A program made the position numbers and the translations under genes. Of a DNA stretch of 64,000 nt, positions 48,113-59,900 are shown piece by piece (the first letter of the stretch is position 1; each line of letters opens with the position of its first letter). Source of the DNA: Blastocatellia bacterium AA13. Lineage in GTDB: Bacteria > Acidobacteriota > Blastocatellia > UBA7656. The notes beneath the pieces were generated by a model that worked only from the letters and a program-made list of their open reading frames with translations, was not told the origin of the DNA and searched no databases. The stretch lies in the NCBI GenBank assembly GCA_003222245.1, contig QHVH01000001.1, positions 248,001 to 312,000 on the forward strand, written 5' to 3'.

Positions 48113-48171
48113 CCGGACCGGTGATCGACTCCGAGCTGCCAGTGTGCGGCGTCGATCACGCAACGGTCCGG
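48113..48171. repeat. Two-part inverted repeat (CCGGACCG / TGATCGAC)
   Basis: An outer 8-bp arm CCGGACCG (48113-48120) pairs with 48164-48171, and an inner 8-bp arm TGATCGAC (48122-48129) pairs with 48151-48158; asymmetric internal loop, 21-nt apical loop. It sits seven bases beyond the preceding hairpin and 11 bp after the OmpA-like stop on the minus strand, so it could be a structured terminator or mRNA stabiliser. Confidence 0.6.
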
Positions 48172-48182
48172 ACGCCAAGACT

Positions 48183-49271
48183 TTAGTCCTCACGATTGGT
48201 GCCAACGGTCCGGCCAGGGACATTGACCGGATTACCCAAGCCTCGGCTCACCAGGATCTTTACTTCGGCTCTTCGATTTTGCACTCTGCCGTCACGCGTT
48301 GAATTGTCTGCTACCGGCTGGGCTTCCCCGTAGCCGTAGGGCAAAACAATGCGGCGCAATGGAATATCGTGCTGCTCGGCCAGATACTGAACTACCGCAT
48401 CGGCGCGCCGCTGGCTCAGACGCCGATTGAGATTCTCGGAACCGTCGGCTGATGCAAAACCGCGAACCTCGATTACGAACCCTTTTTCAGTCTTCGCCTG
48501 CTCGGCAATCTGATCCAGGGTAGATTTCGCTTCGGGTGAAAGAACGGCGCTTCCCAAGCGGAAGGATAGGGTCTCCGTCTTTCTCACTTCATAGTCGTCA
48601 AGAGAAGAAATTCGGTCATTAGTGCGGTTGATGCCTTCGACCGCTGCATCGGCGGTCTCTTGCGCTGCCCGAGCTCCACCCTTGGCCAGGTTGGCTACCT
48701 GTCCCAGCTCCTCGACCTGTCCGGAAAGCCTCTCGGCGTTTTGTTCCGCACGGGAGACTCGGTCTTCGGTCTGGCCCATCCGGTGCTCGATTGGAACTAC
48801 CTGCGAATCGACCGTTAGGGCTACCCTGAAATCGTCATCCAGGAACTTGACCTTTTCGGCCACCAGGGCGCCGGAAGAGTCACCTCGGCCTTCGATTTCC
48901 ACGTTCAGTCCGCGGAGCAACTGAGCTTGGGTATATTTCTTGGAGCCTCGAAATGGATTGCTCTTCTTCTCTTCGACCTTCGTGCTTGGTGTGAGTTTCA
49001 CGGTCAGTTCCGATCCGCTCTGATCGTGCATAGTCACCATGTTGTTGTCATCGCGCCTCACGATCACACCCTTGACTTTCATTCTCTCGCCGGACGAGAT
49101 CCTCATAGGATTCGCGGCGGGAGCATTGTTATTAATGGCCTGTGACCCCGAGTCATGCATGTTCGAGTCATGCGTGCCATTAGGATTCGTCTTTTGCTGT
49201 GCCGGAGTAGGAATGCACAGGGTGACACTAAGCAGCACCACGAAGGCGCTCAAGATTGACAGCTTTTTCAT
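48183..49271 (-). CDS. OmpA-like peptidoglycan-binding protein with DUF5666-like domain
   Basis: A 362-residue protein; the ATG at 49271 follows GGAGGAATT, a strong site. Signal peptide residues 1-24 (MKKLSILSAFVVLLSVTLCI). Residues 55-150 form a small beta domain like DUF5666 (KVKGVIVRRDDNNMVTM, GLNVEIEGRGDSSGALVAEKV). Residues 165-220 are a coiled coil, and residues 240-345 are an OmpA C-terminal domain with the peptidoglycan-binding signature VRGFASADGSENLNRRLSQR and QNRRAEVKI. It probably tethers the outer envelope to the cell wall; no beta-barrel is present. Confidence 0.9.
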   Translation of the reverse strand: MKKLSILSAFVVLLSVTLCIPTPAQQKTNPNGTHDSNMHDSGSQAINNNAPAANPMRISSGERMKVKGVIVRRDDNNMVTMHDQSGSELTVKLTPSTKVEEKKSNPFRGSKKYTQAQLLRGLNVEIEGRGDSSGALVAEKVKFLDDDFRVALTVDSQVVPIEHRMGQTEDRVSRAEQNAERLSGQVEELGQVANLAKGGARAAQETADAAVEGINRTNDRISSLDDYEVRKTETLSFRLGSAVLSPEAKSTLDQIAEQAKTEKGFVIEVRGFASADGSENLNRRLSQRRADAVVQYLAEQHDIPLRRIVLPYGYGEAQPVADNSTRDGRVQNRRAEVKILVSRGLGNPVNVPGRTVGTNRED

Positions 49272-50045
49272 AATTCCTCCATTAAACAAGGGACTGAGAT
49301 TGGCTTCGAATCGCTCGAGGCTCATACCTCCGCTGGCCAAGGGCCGGCCCTATGCGACTCATTTTTGACGATGATGATGGCCGCATGAGACCGGCAAAGA
49401 AACGGTCGAAAGCTAGCGTGGAATTGCCACGTTCGAAACATGGGGCAACACCTTCTTTCATATAATGAGTGGTGTGACCGATCACTTTCGAAGCACCGTT
49501 TGTGAATTTCATCCTTCATCCGCGACACCCACCGTGCAATTGCCGTGCAAATTTTTCGGAGACTCGACGCTTCACGCATCTCGAGCGAGCGATCTACTAG
49601 TTTTCTATGATTTAGATGGGTGAGTGTTCGCAAACTCGACGCATTGTGCGCCTGCTCATGGGGCGGGAGCCCTGTTCTAAGTGACGGAGCTTACTGCATA
49701 CACCAGGTAACTTTTTCCGAGCGACCTGCTCGAAGTGATGAATTATTTTCACACATCCGCGATATCAGTACCTTTCCAGGGAACTCCTTATCTTCAATGC
49801 GTATCATCATCTTCAATGCGTATCATCATCTTCAATGCCCTCTCGACGCTGACAGCGGATCACAGTACCTTCATCGTGTCGGCGAGACCGACTCAATCGA
49901 CTTTCTTGACTCTCGCAGCAGCCGGGAGTATTTTGGCCCCGCCGCAGTGGAATCGACGGCATTTTCATAATAGCCGAGCTTGACACCAACGAAACCAGCC
50001 CGTATTTCGACCGCTCTTCGGAGAGGTCCATCTGGAGGCAACGAC
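49272..50045. other. Gene-free interval with tandem repeat
   Basis: About 770 bp between divergent genes. Frames here (49322-49633 minus, 49620-49970 plus) have no family resemblance. The 19-bp tandem array at 49791-49839 is the only clear structure; the promoter of the S9 peptidase should lie to its right. Confidence 0.45.
49791..49839. repeat. 19-bp tandem repeat, about 2.6 copies
   Basis: The unit TCTTCAATGCGTATCATCA occurs at 49791-49809 and 49810-49828 without mismatch, with a partial third copy to 49839. There are no spacers, so this is not a CRISPR array. Confidence 0.9.
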
Positions 50046-52079
<2,034 letters not shown>

Positions 52080-52098
52080 TTGAACTGTTGATGGGTCA

Positions 52099-52177
52099 GG
52101 AAGGGAGGTGCTTCTGCTCTCTTTTTTACTCGAGTGAAGAAATCGAGTGAAAGAAGAGCGGGAGCAAGTTCCCTTCC
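52099..52177. repeat. 79-bp imperfect palindrome
   Basis: Two arms of about 35 bp with a 9-nt loop. Outer GGAAGGGA (52099-52106) pairs with 52170-52177, and inner ACTCGA (52128-52133) with 52143-52148; the stretch between pairs with several mismatches. Located 20 bp after the S9 peptidase stop. It could be an extended terminator or a small palindromic repeat element. Confidence 0.6.
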
Positions 52178-52180
52178 TTA

Positions 52181-52228
52181 CCTGTGAGATGTTCGGACCT
52201 GTGAGATGTTCGGACCTGTGAGATGTTC
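52181..52228. repeat. 17-bp tandem repeat, nearly three copies
   Basis: CCTGTGAGATGTTCGGA occurs at 52181-52197 and 52198-52214, with a third copy matching for 14 bases to 52228. It starts 4 bp after the large palindrome and lies between convergent genes. Confidence 0.9.
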
Positions 52229-52292
52229 CGGAGTTGAACGTAATCGTATTCAGTTGAACGCGCGTTGAATTAAACCGATTACCTCATCGGTA

Positions 52293-52730
52293 TCAGGTTC
52301 GGCCGGTGCTGCCAAACCCGCCGCTGCCTCGATCCGTCGCGTCCAGTTCAGGCACAACCGCGATGGCGACCTCTTCAACGGCTTGAATCATCAATTGCGC
52401 GATGCGGTCACCGCGCTTTATATGAAACGGTTCGCGCTGATCCAGGTTGATCAGCACGACCGCGATCTCGCCTCGATAACCCGAATCGATCAGCCCCGGC
52501 GAATTCACAAGGGATATTCCGTGCCGCGAAGCCAGTCCGCTCCGGGGCAGGATGAGGCCCGCATAACCGCGCGGGATCGCGACCGCGATTCCAGTTGGAA
52601 TCGTCTCTCGCTCGCCGGGTTCCAGGACTACATCCAGTCTGCTGGCAAGATCGAGCGCGGCGTCGCCGTCGTGTTGATACCGCGGCGGCGGTAAAGCTTC
52701 GTCGAGCAGCTTGATCTCCAGTGTGATCAT
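52293..52730 (-). CDS. dut: dUTP diphosphatase
   Basis: A 145-residue trimeric dUTPase. All five motifs are present: DAALDLAS, PRSGLA, GLIDSGYRGEI (with the catalytic Asp), RIAQLMI and the C-terminal RGSGGFGSTG arm. It hydrolyses dUTP to dUMP and pyrophosphate, keeping uracil out of DNA and supplying dUMP for thymidylate synthase. It starts 30 bp after the ThyX gene on the same strand, so the two probably form one unit for dTMP synthesis. Confidence 0.96.
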   Translation of the reverse strand: MITLEIKLLDEALPPPRYQHDGDAALDLASRLDVVLEPGERETIPTGIAVAIPRGYAGLILPRSGLASRHGISLVNSPGLIDSGYRGEIAVVLINLDQREPFHIKRGDRIAQLMIQAVEEVAIAVVPELDATDRGSGGFGSTGRT

Positions 52731-52760
52731 ATCGGTGAACGTCAGAGGAACCGGTTGAAT

Positions 52761-54299
52761 TCAGATCCTCGCCAGCGCGTAATCGGCGAGGTCAACACGA
52801 ATGTATTTCGCAAGCAGCGGATGAACGCGCTCCAGTTCGCGGTACACTTGCTGCGCGATCGATCGATAAGACGCGTGTCCCTGCTTCGCGGACCTTAAGC
52901 TGACGAAGTGATGAATCTCGCGCAGATTCCATGTAAAGAGGACGCGCTGACGATAGGCGAGCGGCAGGACGTATTGCGCCTCTCGCGGAAATTCCCCGCT
53001 GATCGTCTGATAGGCGGAGCGCGCCCGTTCCATCAACTCGTTGAAGAGAGTTTTATAGCCGTACTCGATTATCTCCGGGGGTGTTTCGTATCCATGGACG
53101 TCGGTGAATAGCTGAGTCGTTTGCGTCGCCATTCGATGCCGCTGTATATCGCGAAAAGCGCCGTAGTCAACCAGCACCTCGAACGTATAGTAGATGTGTT
53201 CGAGCGCCCGCAGCGGCTCATCCCACTTGCCTCTGCGGCTGAGATATTCGTCGATCACTCGTTCCTTCTGATCGGCCGTCATCGATCGCACAGCGGCCAT
53301 GAGCTCGGCCGCGGCCGTCTGTGTATAGCCGTACAAGATCGACGCTACAAGCTGATCTTCAACGTCGCTCTCGAATCGAATCAGGCTGACGCCGTTTTCG
53401 GAAGCATTCTCGATCGCCGAGGGCTTCGTAAGAGTCTCGGATGCAATGCGCGACATCACGGAATTGGTCTCCGCGATGTAGCCATTGTGATCGGCGTACT
53501 TCAGGAGCGTTGGAATTATCTTCTCGGCTTCTGCCTTGATCATATTCCCGAGCCGCTGCGCTTCGGCGAGAGGATTCGAAAGCAGCTTGGTGATCATATG
53601 CTCCAGCGCGCGTGCGTTTATCGTGAGGCCGATATTCGTGAACGTTGCGGCGGGAAGTATGTAGCGGAGAACATCACAGGCTTTCGCTCGACAGGCGGCG
53701 TTATAAGCTATCTCGCTTTGCTTTTCGCCTCGCGGCAGCAGGAGCTTGATCCTGTCGATCGCCTTCGGCGTCAACTCGGCGTACGCGGACATAAGAGACG
53801 AGACAGTCCGGCGATAGAGATTCTCGGAGCTGCTCCCGGTCAGTTCCGGAGCTTTGTAGTATTTCTCGGGATCGAATACGACATAGCGCGTGGATTTTTC
53901 CGTGTAGCTCGCCAGTCGATTGTCCTCAATGATCTTGCTGGCGACGATGGAGACGTCCTCAATAGCGATATGCGCGATTGCGTGTTCCGCAACCGAGGCG
54001 TGCCCATATCCTACAACCCACTTTTCGTGAAACTGTTTGGCCTTTTCGCGTGCGGCGGCCAGAGAAGCTGCTGTCTCGACGGGACCGACGGCCGATCCGC
54101 GGGTTGAAATCTCGACATCCTGCTCGTTGATAAGCTTGAGCAGATTGCGCCTGAGAGATTCCTTGCTTCTGCTGTAATAGGCGAACAGAACGGCGACGAC
54201 TTCTTCAGGAAGGTTCCCAACCGTGAAGACCGGAAGATTGATATTACTTACGTAAGGCGATAGAACTGCGATTTCTTCGGGCGTGAAGGTTTCTCTCAT
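52761..54299 (-). CDS. thyX: Double-domain ThyX-type flavin-dependent thymidylate synthase
   Basis: A 512-residue protein made of two ThyX-like halves, about twice the usual size; long ThyX proteins of this size are known, for instance in Chlamydia. The classic motif RHRxxSxxxxSxRY is split between halves. The first half has DNRLASYTEKSTRY (residues 126-139): Ser136, Arg138 and Tyr139 kept, RHR lost. The second half has RHRMATQTTQLF (387-398): RHR kept, the Ser-Arg-Tyr end lost. Nucleotide-binding patterns persist in both (TNIGLTINARALEH; FTWNLREIHHFVSLR). In ordinary ThyX the active site is built from several subunits, so the halves may complement one another. dut is 30 bp downstream. Confidence 0.85.
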   Translation of the reverse strand: MRETFTPEEIAVLSPYVSNINLPVFTVGNLPEEVVAVLFAYYSRSKESLRRNLLKLINEQDVEISTRGSAVGPVETAASLAAAREKAKQFHEKWVVGYGHASVAEHAIAHIAIEDVSIVASKIIEDNRLASYTEKSTRYVVFDPEKYYKAPELTGSSSENLYRRTVSSLMSAYAELTPKAIDRIKLLLPRGEKQSEIAYNAACRAKACDVLRYILPAATFTNIGLTINARALEHMITKLLSNPLAEAQRLGNMIKAEAEKIIPTLLKYADHNGYIAETNSVMSRIASETLTKPSAIENASENGVSLIRFESDVEDQLVASILYGYTQTAAAELMAAVRSMTADQKERVIDEYLSRRGKWDEPLRALEHIYYTFEVLVDYGAFRDIQRHRMATQTTQLFTDVHGYETPPEIIEYGYKTLFNELMERARSAYQTISGEFPREAQYVLPLAYRQRVLFTWNLREIHHFVSLRSAKQGHASYRSIAQQVYRELERVHPLLAKYIRVDLADYALARI

Positions 54300-54537
54300 A
54301 GCGCGGCCATAGCCTTGGATGAAGCGTCATTTTAGGAAAAGGGTGAGCGAACGACAAGTAATGCTTTGACATGCCTGAAGAACTCTCAGCGCCGGCCGAG
54401 TGTTTTTCCACCGTGAGTGCGCCTAATACCGCAGATTGCCTGCGCATTCGCGAGATTAGCCTCATTCATTGCGGGCACGATTATTGCTCCCTTCAGCGAT
54501 CACCGACTGCGATCGTCGCGCAATTGGTCTTTATCAT

Positions 54538-55191
54538 ATGCGACTACGTAACCGAAAAGAGGCAGGCCGACTATTGGCCGAAAAGCTCACCGAATATATC
54601 GGCAGGCGAGACGTAGTCGTGCTGTCGCTGCCGATAGGCGGCGTGCCGGTTGGGTCCGAGATCGCCCATGCTATTGGGGCGTCGCTGGAACCGTTACTCG
54701 TCCGAAGGCTCCCGGTGCCAGGCAATGAAGAACTCGAAATGGGCGCGATTTCAACGGGCGGAGCGACAGTCCTCGACGCGGAGGTAATAAGCTACCTTAA
54801 GATTTCGCCGGCGGCTGTCGATATGGTTATTGCCCGAGAGAAAGTGGATCTCGAAAAACGTTGGGCTGCCTACTGTGGTCCGCGACGGGCGCAGGAGCTG
54901 AGTGAAAAGACTGCGATACTCACCGATGATGGATTCGCGTCGGTCTGGCTCTTGCACTCCGCGGTTCAGGTATTGAGACAGCTCGGCGCCCGGCAGATCA
55001 TAATCGCGGCTCCGATGATGTCACGCATGGTCGTGGATGCCGTCTGCCCTCTCGTTGATCGGTGCGTCACCCTGGATACGCAGACTCAATTCGGCGACAA
55101 AGCTTCATGGTATGAAGACTTTATTCAGCCTGCCGATTCGGAAATTCGTGAGCTGCTCGCGCGGTCCGTAAAATCGGAGCCTCAAATCTGA
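54538..55191 (+). CDS. Phosphoribosyltransferase-fold protein (COG1926-like)
   Basis: A 217-residue protein with the type I PRTase fold: NRKEAGRLLAEKLTEYIG, VVLSLPIGGVPVGSEIAHAIG, LEPLLVRRLPVPGNEELEMGAI and a C-terminal WYEDF. The PRPP-binding segment is ILTDDGFASVWLLHSAV; the two Asp are kept but the phosphate-loop ATGxT of the family is ASVWL, so PRPP binding may be weak or lost. The ATG at 54538 gives MRLRNRKE; upstream codons are in the leader. It is divergent from thyX. Function unknown. Confidence 0.8.
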   Translation: MRLRNRKEAGRLLAEKLTEYIGRRDVVVLSLPIGGVPVGSEIAHAIGASLEPLLVRRLPVPGNEELEMGAISTGGATVLDAEVISYLKISPAAVDMVIAREKVDLEKRWAAYCGPRRAQELSEKTAILTDDGFASVWLLHSAVQVLRQLGARQIIIAAPMMSRMVVDAVCPLVDRCVTLDTQTQFGDKASWYEDFIQPADSEIRELLARSVKSEPQI

Positions 55192-55618
55192 GAAATACAC
55201 CCTCCCCTTTTACTCGCGCTGTACCCTGGCCGCAAAGAATTCTCACATCTTCAGCTTCTTGATCCGCGCACGGCACGGGCTTACGGGAACCCTCAACCGA
55301 AAAAAAACCAGCCTTGCGAAGGAAGCGGTCTTACGCTCCGGTCTTACGCTCGCGCCGAAGAAAACGGAACCTTTCTTCATAATTACAATGCTCGATTTTC
55401 ATCCCGGCACAGCTCGATGGAACCTGACTGCCTCGAACTTTCGTAACGGAACTTGGCGCATTTTCGTCTAGTACAAGTCGGTGTTCTTTGCAGCCCCTTC
55501 GAGTTACCGGATGGAAGGTTACGAACGAATTGTCGTTGCCGACGAAGGCCGGCGATTTCCTTTCAGGAGGCCTTTTGATACTCTGTCCCGCTTCGAAATT
55601 TCCGCTGGTAAGCAAAAA
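55192..55618. other. Gene-free interval with a short tandem repeat
   Basis: About 430 bp upstream of the DUF5666 gene; frames within it have no support. A 13-bp unit CGGTCTTACGCTC is repeated without mismatch at 55326-55338 and 55339-55351. Confidence 0.5.
55326..55351. repeat. 13-bp unit twice in tandem
   Basis: CGGTCTTACGCTC repeats perfectly head to tail, in intergenic DNA 268 bp before the DUF5666 gene. Confidence 0.85.
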
Positions 55619-56914
55619 ATGATGAAGAGACCTAATCCGAGAAGCTTTTTGCCGGCAGTTCTGTTCACTGCCTTTGCCGTTCATGGGCTTCTACCCGCGA
55701 TTCAGCCTGCAATCGCCGCTGCCTCAGCGCGGCAAAATCCCGATCCAGCCATCACTCAGACGCGTGTGCTTGCCGAAGTAACGGAGATCGACGCATCCGG
55801 CAAACGGGTGGTCGTCAAGACGGACGCCGGAAACATCGTGATCGTGCTGCTCGATGACAAGACTGAATTTCTGCGCGTGCCTCCTGGTGAGAAATCACTG
55901 GACAAAGCCATCAAGACGACGCTGGCGGAGGTTGCGGTCGGTGACAAGATCTACGCGCGAGGCCGAGTGAGCGAGGATCATAAATCGGTTCCGGCCCAGA
56001 CTCTCGTCGTTATGTCGAAGGGCGACATCCAAAAGCGACACGAACAGGAACGGCTCGAATGGAGACGCCGGGGCATCTCGGGCGTCGTCTCCGCACTCAA
56101 TGCTGACGCTCGCGAGATCACGATTCAGGCGCGAAGTCTCGAGGGAGTCAAAGCGGTAGTAGTGGCGGCAGCGGAGAACACACAGTATCGGAGGTATGCG
56201 CCCGATTCGGTTAAGTTCGCCGATGCTTCCTCAAGCCTATTTGTTGAGCTCAAGGTGGGAGATCAACTCCGCGCGCTCGGAAACAAATCAGCGGACGGAG
56301 CGCGATTCACCGCCGAGCAGATAGTATTCGGCACTTTTCGAACGATCGGAGGCACGGTCAAATCCGTTTCGCCTGACTCCAAAGAAATCAAAGTCGAGAT
56401 GCTCGGGTCGAAACAGCCGCTTACCGTGGTAATCAACGCCGATTCGATGCTCAGGCGCATACCTCCTCAGTCAGCGATGTTCCTCGCGATGCGAGGACAG
56501 GCGGGAGCAGCGGGCGGGACCGCCGCGGGAACGGGCGCCCGTCCACAGGGGCCGCCGGCGGGTGCACAAGGCGGTCAACCTTCAGGAGCAGCGCCGGCAG
56601 GAGCAGCGCCGGCCGGGCGACCGGGAATGCAAGGCGGACCGGGCTCGGGACCGCGTATGGAAGGCGGCGGAGATTTTCAAGACATGTTGGAGCGAATGCC
56701 GCCGGTGACGCTAACGGAGATAAAGCCCGGGGATGTGATTGCGGTTTCGAGTACAGTCGGCGCGGATGCTTCAAGGCTCACGGCGATAACGCTGGTCACT
56801 GGCGTCGACGCGGTCCTCGCGGCACTGCAGAGCGCGGGGATGCCTCGTCGCACGGTCAACCTTAGCACCGGCCTGCCGGCGGGCGTGCTCGATCTTGGAA
56901 TTTCACCGCCGTAG
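55619..56914 (+). CDS. Secreted DUF5666-repeat protein with Gly/Pro-rich segment
   Basis: A 431-residue protein with signal peptide (RSFLPAVLFTAFAVHGLLPAI) at residues 8-30. Three DUF5666-like beta modules follow (about 50-135, 148-230, 240-300; for example VLAEVTEIDASGKRVVVKT and GISGVVSALNADAREITIQ). A low-complexity stretch rich in Gly, Ala, Pro and Gln (about 300-370) includes an in-frame 15-bp duplication (AGAAP twice), then a C-terminal module with PVTLTEIKPGDVIAV. Function unknown. The TonB receptor gene follows within 85 bp and also carries a Gly-rich segment, so the pair may act together at the outer membrane. Confidence 0.75.
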   Translation: MMKRPNPRSFLPAVLFTAFAVHGLLPAIQPAIAAASARQNPDPAITQTRVLAEVTEIDASGKRVVVKTDAGNIVIVLLDDKTEFLRVPPGEKSLDKAIKTTLAEVAVGDKIYARGRVSEDHKSVPAQTLVVMSKGDIQKRHEQERLEWRRRGISGVVSALNADAREITIQARSLEGVKAVVVAAAENTQYRRYAPDSVKFADASSSLFVELKVGDQLRALGNKSADGARFTAEQIVFGTFRTIGGTVKSVSPDSKEIKVEMLGSKQPLTVVINADSMLRRIPPQSAMFLAMRGQAGAAGGTAAGTGARPQGPPAGAQGGQPSGAAPAGAAPAGRPGMQGGPGSGPRMEGGGDFQDMLERMPPVTLTEIKPGDVIAVSSTVGADASRLTAITLVTGVDAVLAALQSAGMPRRTVNLSTGLPAGVLDLGISPP

Positions 56915-56997
56915 CGGAGCAACAGAAAGAAATGAATATTTGGTCAGATGCTCATAGTGGGGAGGCTAGTTGGAGTATGAAGCGATCGTGGAGATTG

Positions 56998-59900
56998 ATG
57001 AAGCGGATTTCGGCCCTCGTTCTCGCCCTTTTTCTCGCCGCCCCTTTAGTCGCGGCCCAAAACACCGGAAGCTTGCGCGGACAGGTGACTGACCAATTGG
57101 GGAGCGTTGTTGTAGGCGCCTCGGTTACTCTCATCGATTCAAACAACGTCGAGAAGAACGCCGCAACGAACGATCAGGGCGCCTATGTATTCAACGGTCT
57201 GGCGCCTGGCAAGTACTTTCTGAGAGTCATTGCATCCGGATTTGCTCTCTTCGAGAACGAAGCGGTCGAAGTTGCGGCCGGCAGGCGTGAGCCCCTCGAC
57301 ATCAAGCTCACCGCCACCATCGAAAAGCAAAAGGTCACGATCACATCCAGCGACACCCCGCTCAGCACCGATCCCGACGCCAACAAAGGCGCGATAATTC
57401 TCAAGGGCAAGGACCTCGACGCGCTGCCGGACGATCCGGACGATCTCGCCGCCGCGCTGCAAGCGATGGCCGGGCCTTCAGCGGGACCCAACGGAGGGCA
57501 GCTTTACATAGACGGGTTCTCCGGCGGCAATATGCCGCCCAAGGAAGCGATTCGAGAAATCCGCATTAACCAGAATCCATTCGCGCCTGAAAACGACCGA
57601 ATTGGCTTTGGCCGAATAGAGATATTGACCCGGCCGGGGATCGACAAATACCACGGCTCCGTATTCGGCACCTACAACAATCAGAGCTTCAACACTCGAA
57701 ATCCGTTTGTCACCAACAAGCCTGATTCGCAGTACAGCACGGTCAACGCCAGTTTCAGCGGCCCGCTTATCGCCAAGAAAGCCTCGTTCTTCTTGAATGT
57801 CTTTCACCGCGACATCGACGACAACGCCATCATTAACGCGACCATACTCGACCCTTCGCTCAACGTAGAGCAGTTCAGTCAGGCGTTTGTTGTGCCGCGA
57901 CGCATGACCGATCCGAGTCTCCGGCTCGACTATCAGCTCAACAAGAACAACACATTTATCGCGCGCTACAACTATGGCAACAATAGCTTCAAGAACATGG
58001 GGATCGGAGGATTCTCGCTGCCCACTCGTGCATTCACCGTATCCAACAGCGATCACACACTTCAACTGACGGAGACAGCCGTATTGAATTCAGCGATGGT
58101 CAACGAGACCCGGTTTCAGTGGGTGCGAAGTCTCAGGGAGCAAATCGGCGATAATTCCATTCCTACGATAATGGTGCTGGACGCATTCACTGGAGGCGGC
58201 GCGAACATCGGGCGTTCGAACAACATCTCCGACCGGCTTGAAATACAGAACTTCACGACCTGGGCGCTGAAACAACACACGCTGAAGTTTGGATTTCGGT
58301 TCCGAGGGGTTCGGATCGACGATCTCTCTCCGAGTAACTTTGGAGGCACATATGTCTTCTTCGGAGGTCCGGCGCCTGTTCTTGATGCGAACAATCAGAT
58401 CGTGCTGGGCCCCGGCGGTCAGCCGTTGCTCACGGACATAACCAGCCTCGAACGGTATCGACGTACCTTGCTTTTTGAGCAACAGGGTCTGAAGCCCGCC
58501 GATATCGCGGCGCGAGGAGGCGAGCCTTCTCAGCTTTCGATTTCCGGCGGCAACCCGGCGGCCGGGGTCAGGCAATGGGACTTTGGCGGATACGTTCAGG
58601 ACGACTGGAGATTCCGGCCTGATCTTACCTTCAGCTACGGCCTGCGATACGAAGAGCAGACAAACATCGGAAGCCATTCGAATCTGGCTCCTCGAGTTTC
58701 GTTTGCGTGGTCGCCCGGAGCCGCAACCGCGGGACGCCAGCCCAAGATGGTCATTCGCGGCGGATCGGGAGTCTTTTACGAGCGCGTTTCCGAGGGGCTC
58801 ATTTTGCAGTCAGGAAGATTCGACGGCATCAACGAGCAGCAGTTCACGGTAGTCGATCCGCTTGTGCTGGGCGTGTTCCCGCTCGTGCCATCGATCGAGT
58901 CGCTGTCGCGATTCAGGCTCCCTCAGAACACCTATCGCATAGCGAAAGACATCTCCGCTCCGTATACCATTCAATCGAGCTTGAGCGTCGAGCGGCAGTT
59001 GCCGCATGGCTTCACGCTTACGACGACCTATCTGAACTCGCGAGGTCTGCACTATCTGCGCTCAAGGAACATCAATGCGCCTCTGCCCGGCACTGTTAAT
59101 CCGGCTGTTCGCGGCAGTGGAATCAGACCACTCGGAATCGCGGACAACGTCTTTGAGTATGAATCGAGCGGCATCTTCAAACAGAATCAGTTGATCTTCA
59201 ATCTCTCGAATCGGCTCAACAGGTTCGTGAGCATAACCGGAACCTATGTGCTTGGAAGCACCAAGGGCGACACGGACGGCGCGGGCTCTTTTCCGGCGAA
59301 CACGTACGACTTGCGCGGCGAGTTTGGACGAGCATCGTTCGACGTTCGGCACCGAGCATTTATCTTTGGTTCGATAAATCTTCCGCACCAGGTCAGTCTG
59401 AACCCATTTATCTTCATGTCGTCAGGTTCACCGTTCAACATCGTCACCGGCGTCGACGCAAACGGCGATACGATTTCCAACGAGCGGCCCGCGTTCGCAA
59501 CCGATCTTTCAAGACCCAGCGTGAAAATCACTCCGTTTGGCGCGTTCGATTTGAACCCACTGCCCGGCGCACAGATCATTCCGCGAAACTTTGGTGAGGG
59601 GTCGGCTTATTTTTCCGTGAATCTGCGGGTCAGCAAGACCTTCGGATTTGGACGGTCGGCTTCATCAAGGCTCGCGGCGAATCAGGGGCAAGGCGGGCCC
59701 GGCGGCGGCGGATTCCGCGGAGGCGCCGGAGGTACAAGATTCGAAGGCGGCGCACAGGGCCCACGAGGCGGCGGGCCAGGGGGCGGTCCCGGCGGAATGC
59801 CTGCGATGATGATGGCGGGAGGCGGCAGCGATAGACCCTTCAACGTCACTGTCTCAGTCAACGTTTCGAATATCTTCAATCACACGAATCCCGGCACACC

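Noticed and set aside
49791-49839. Possible CRISPR array
   Set aside because: The 19-bp units are directly adjacent without spacers, and no cas gene is in the window.
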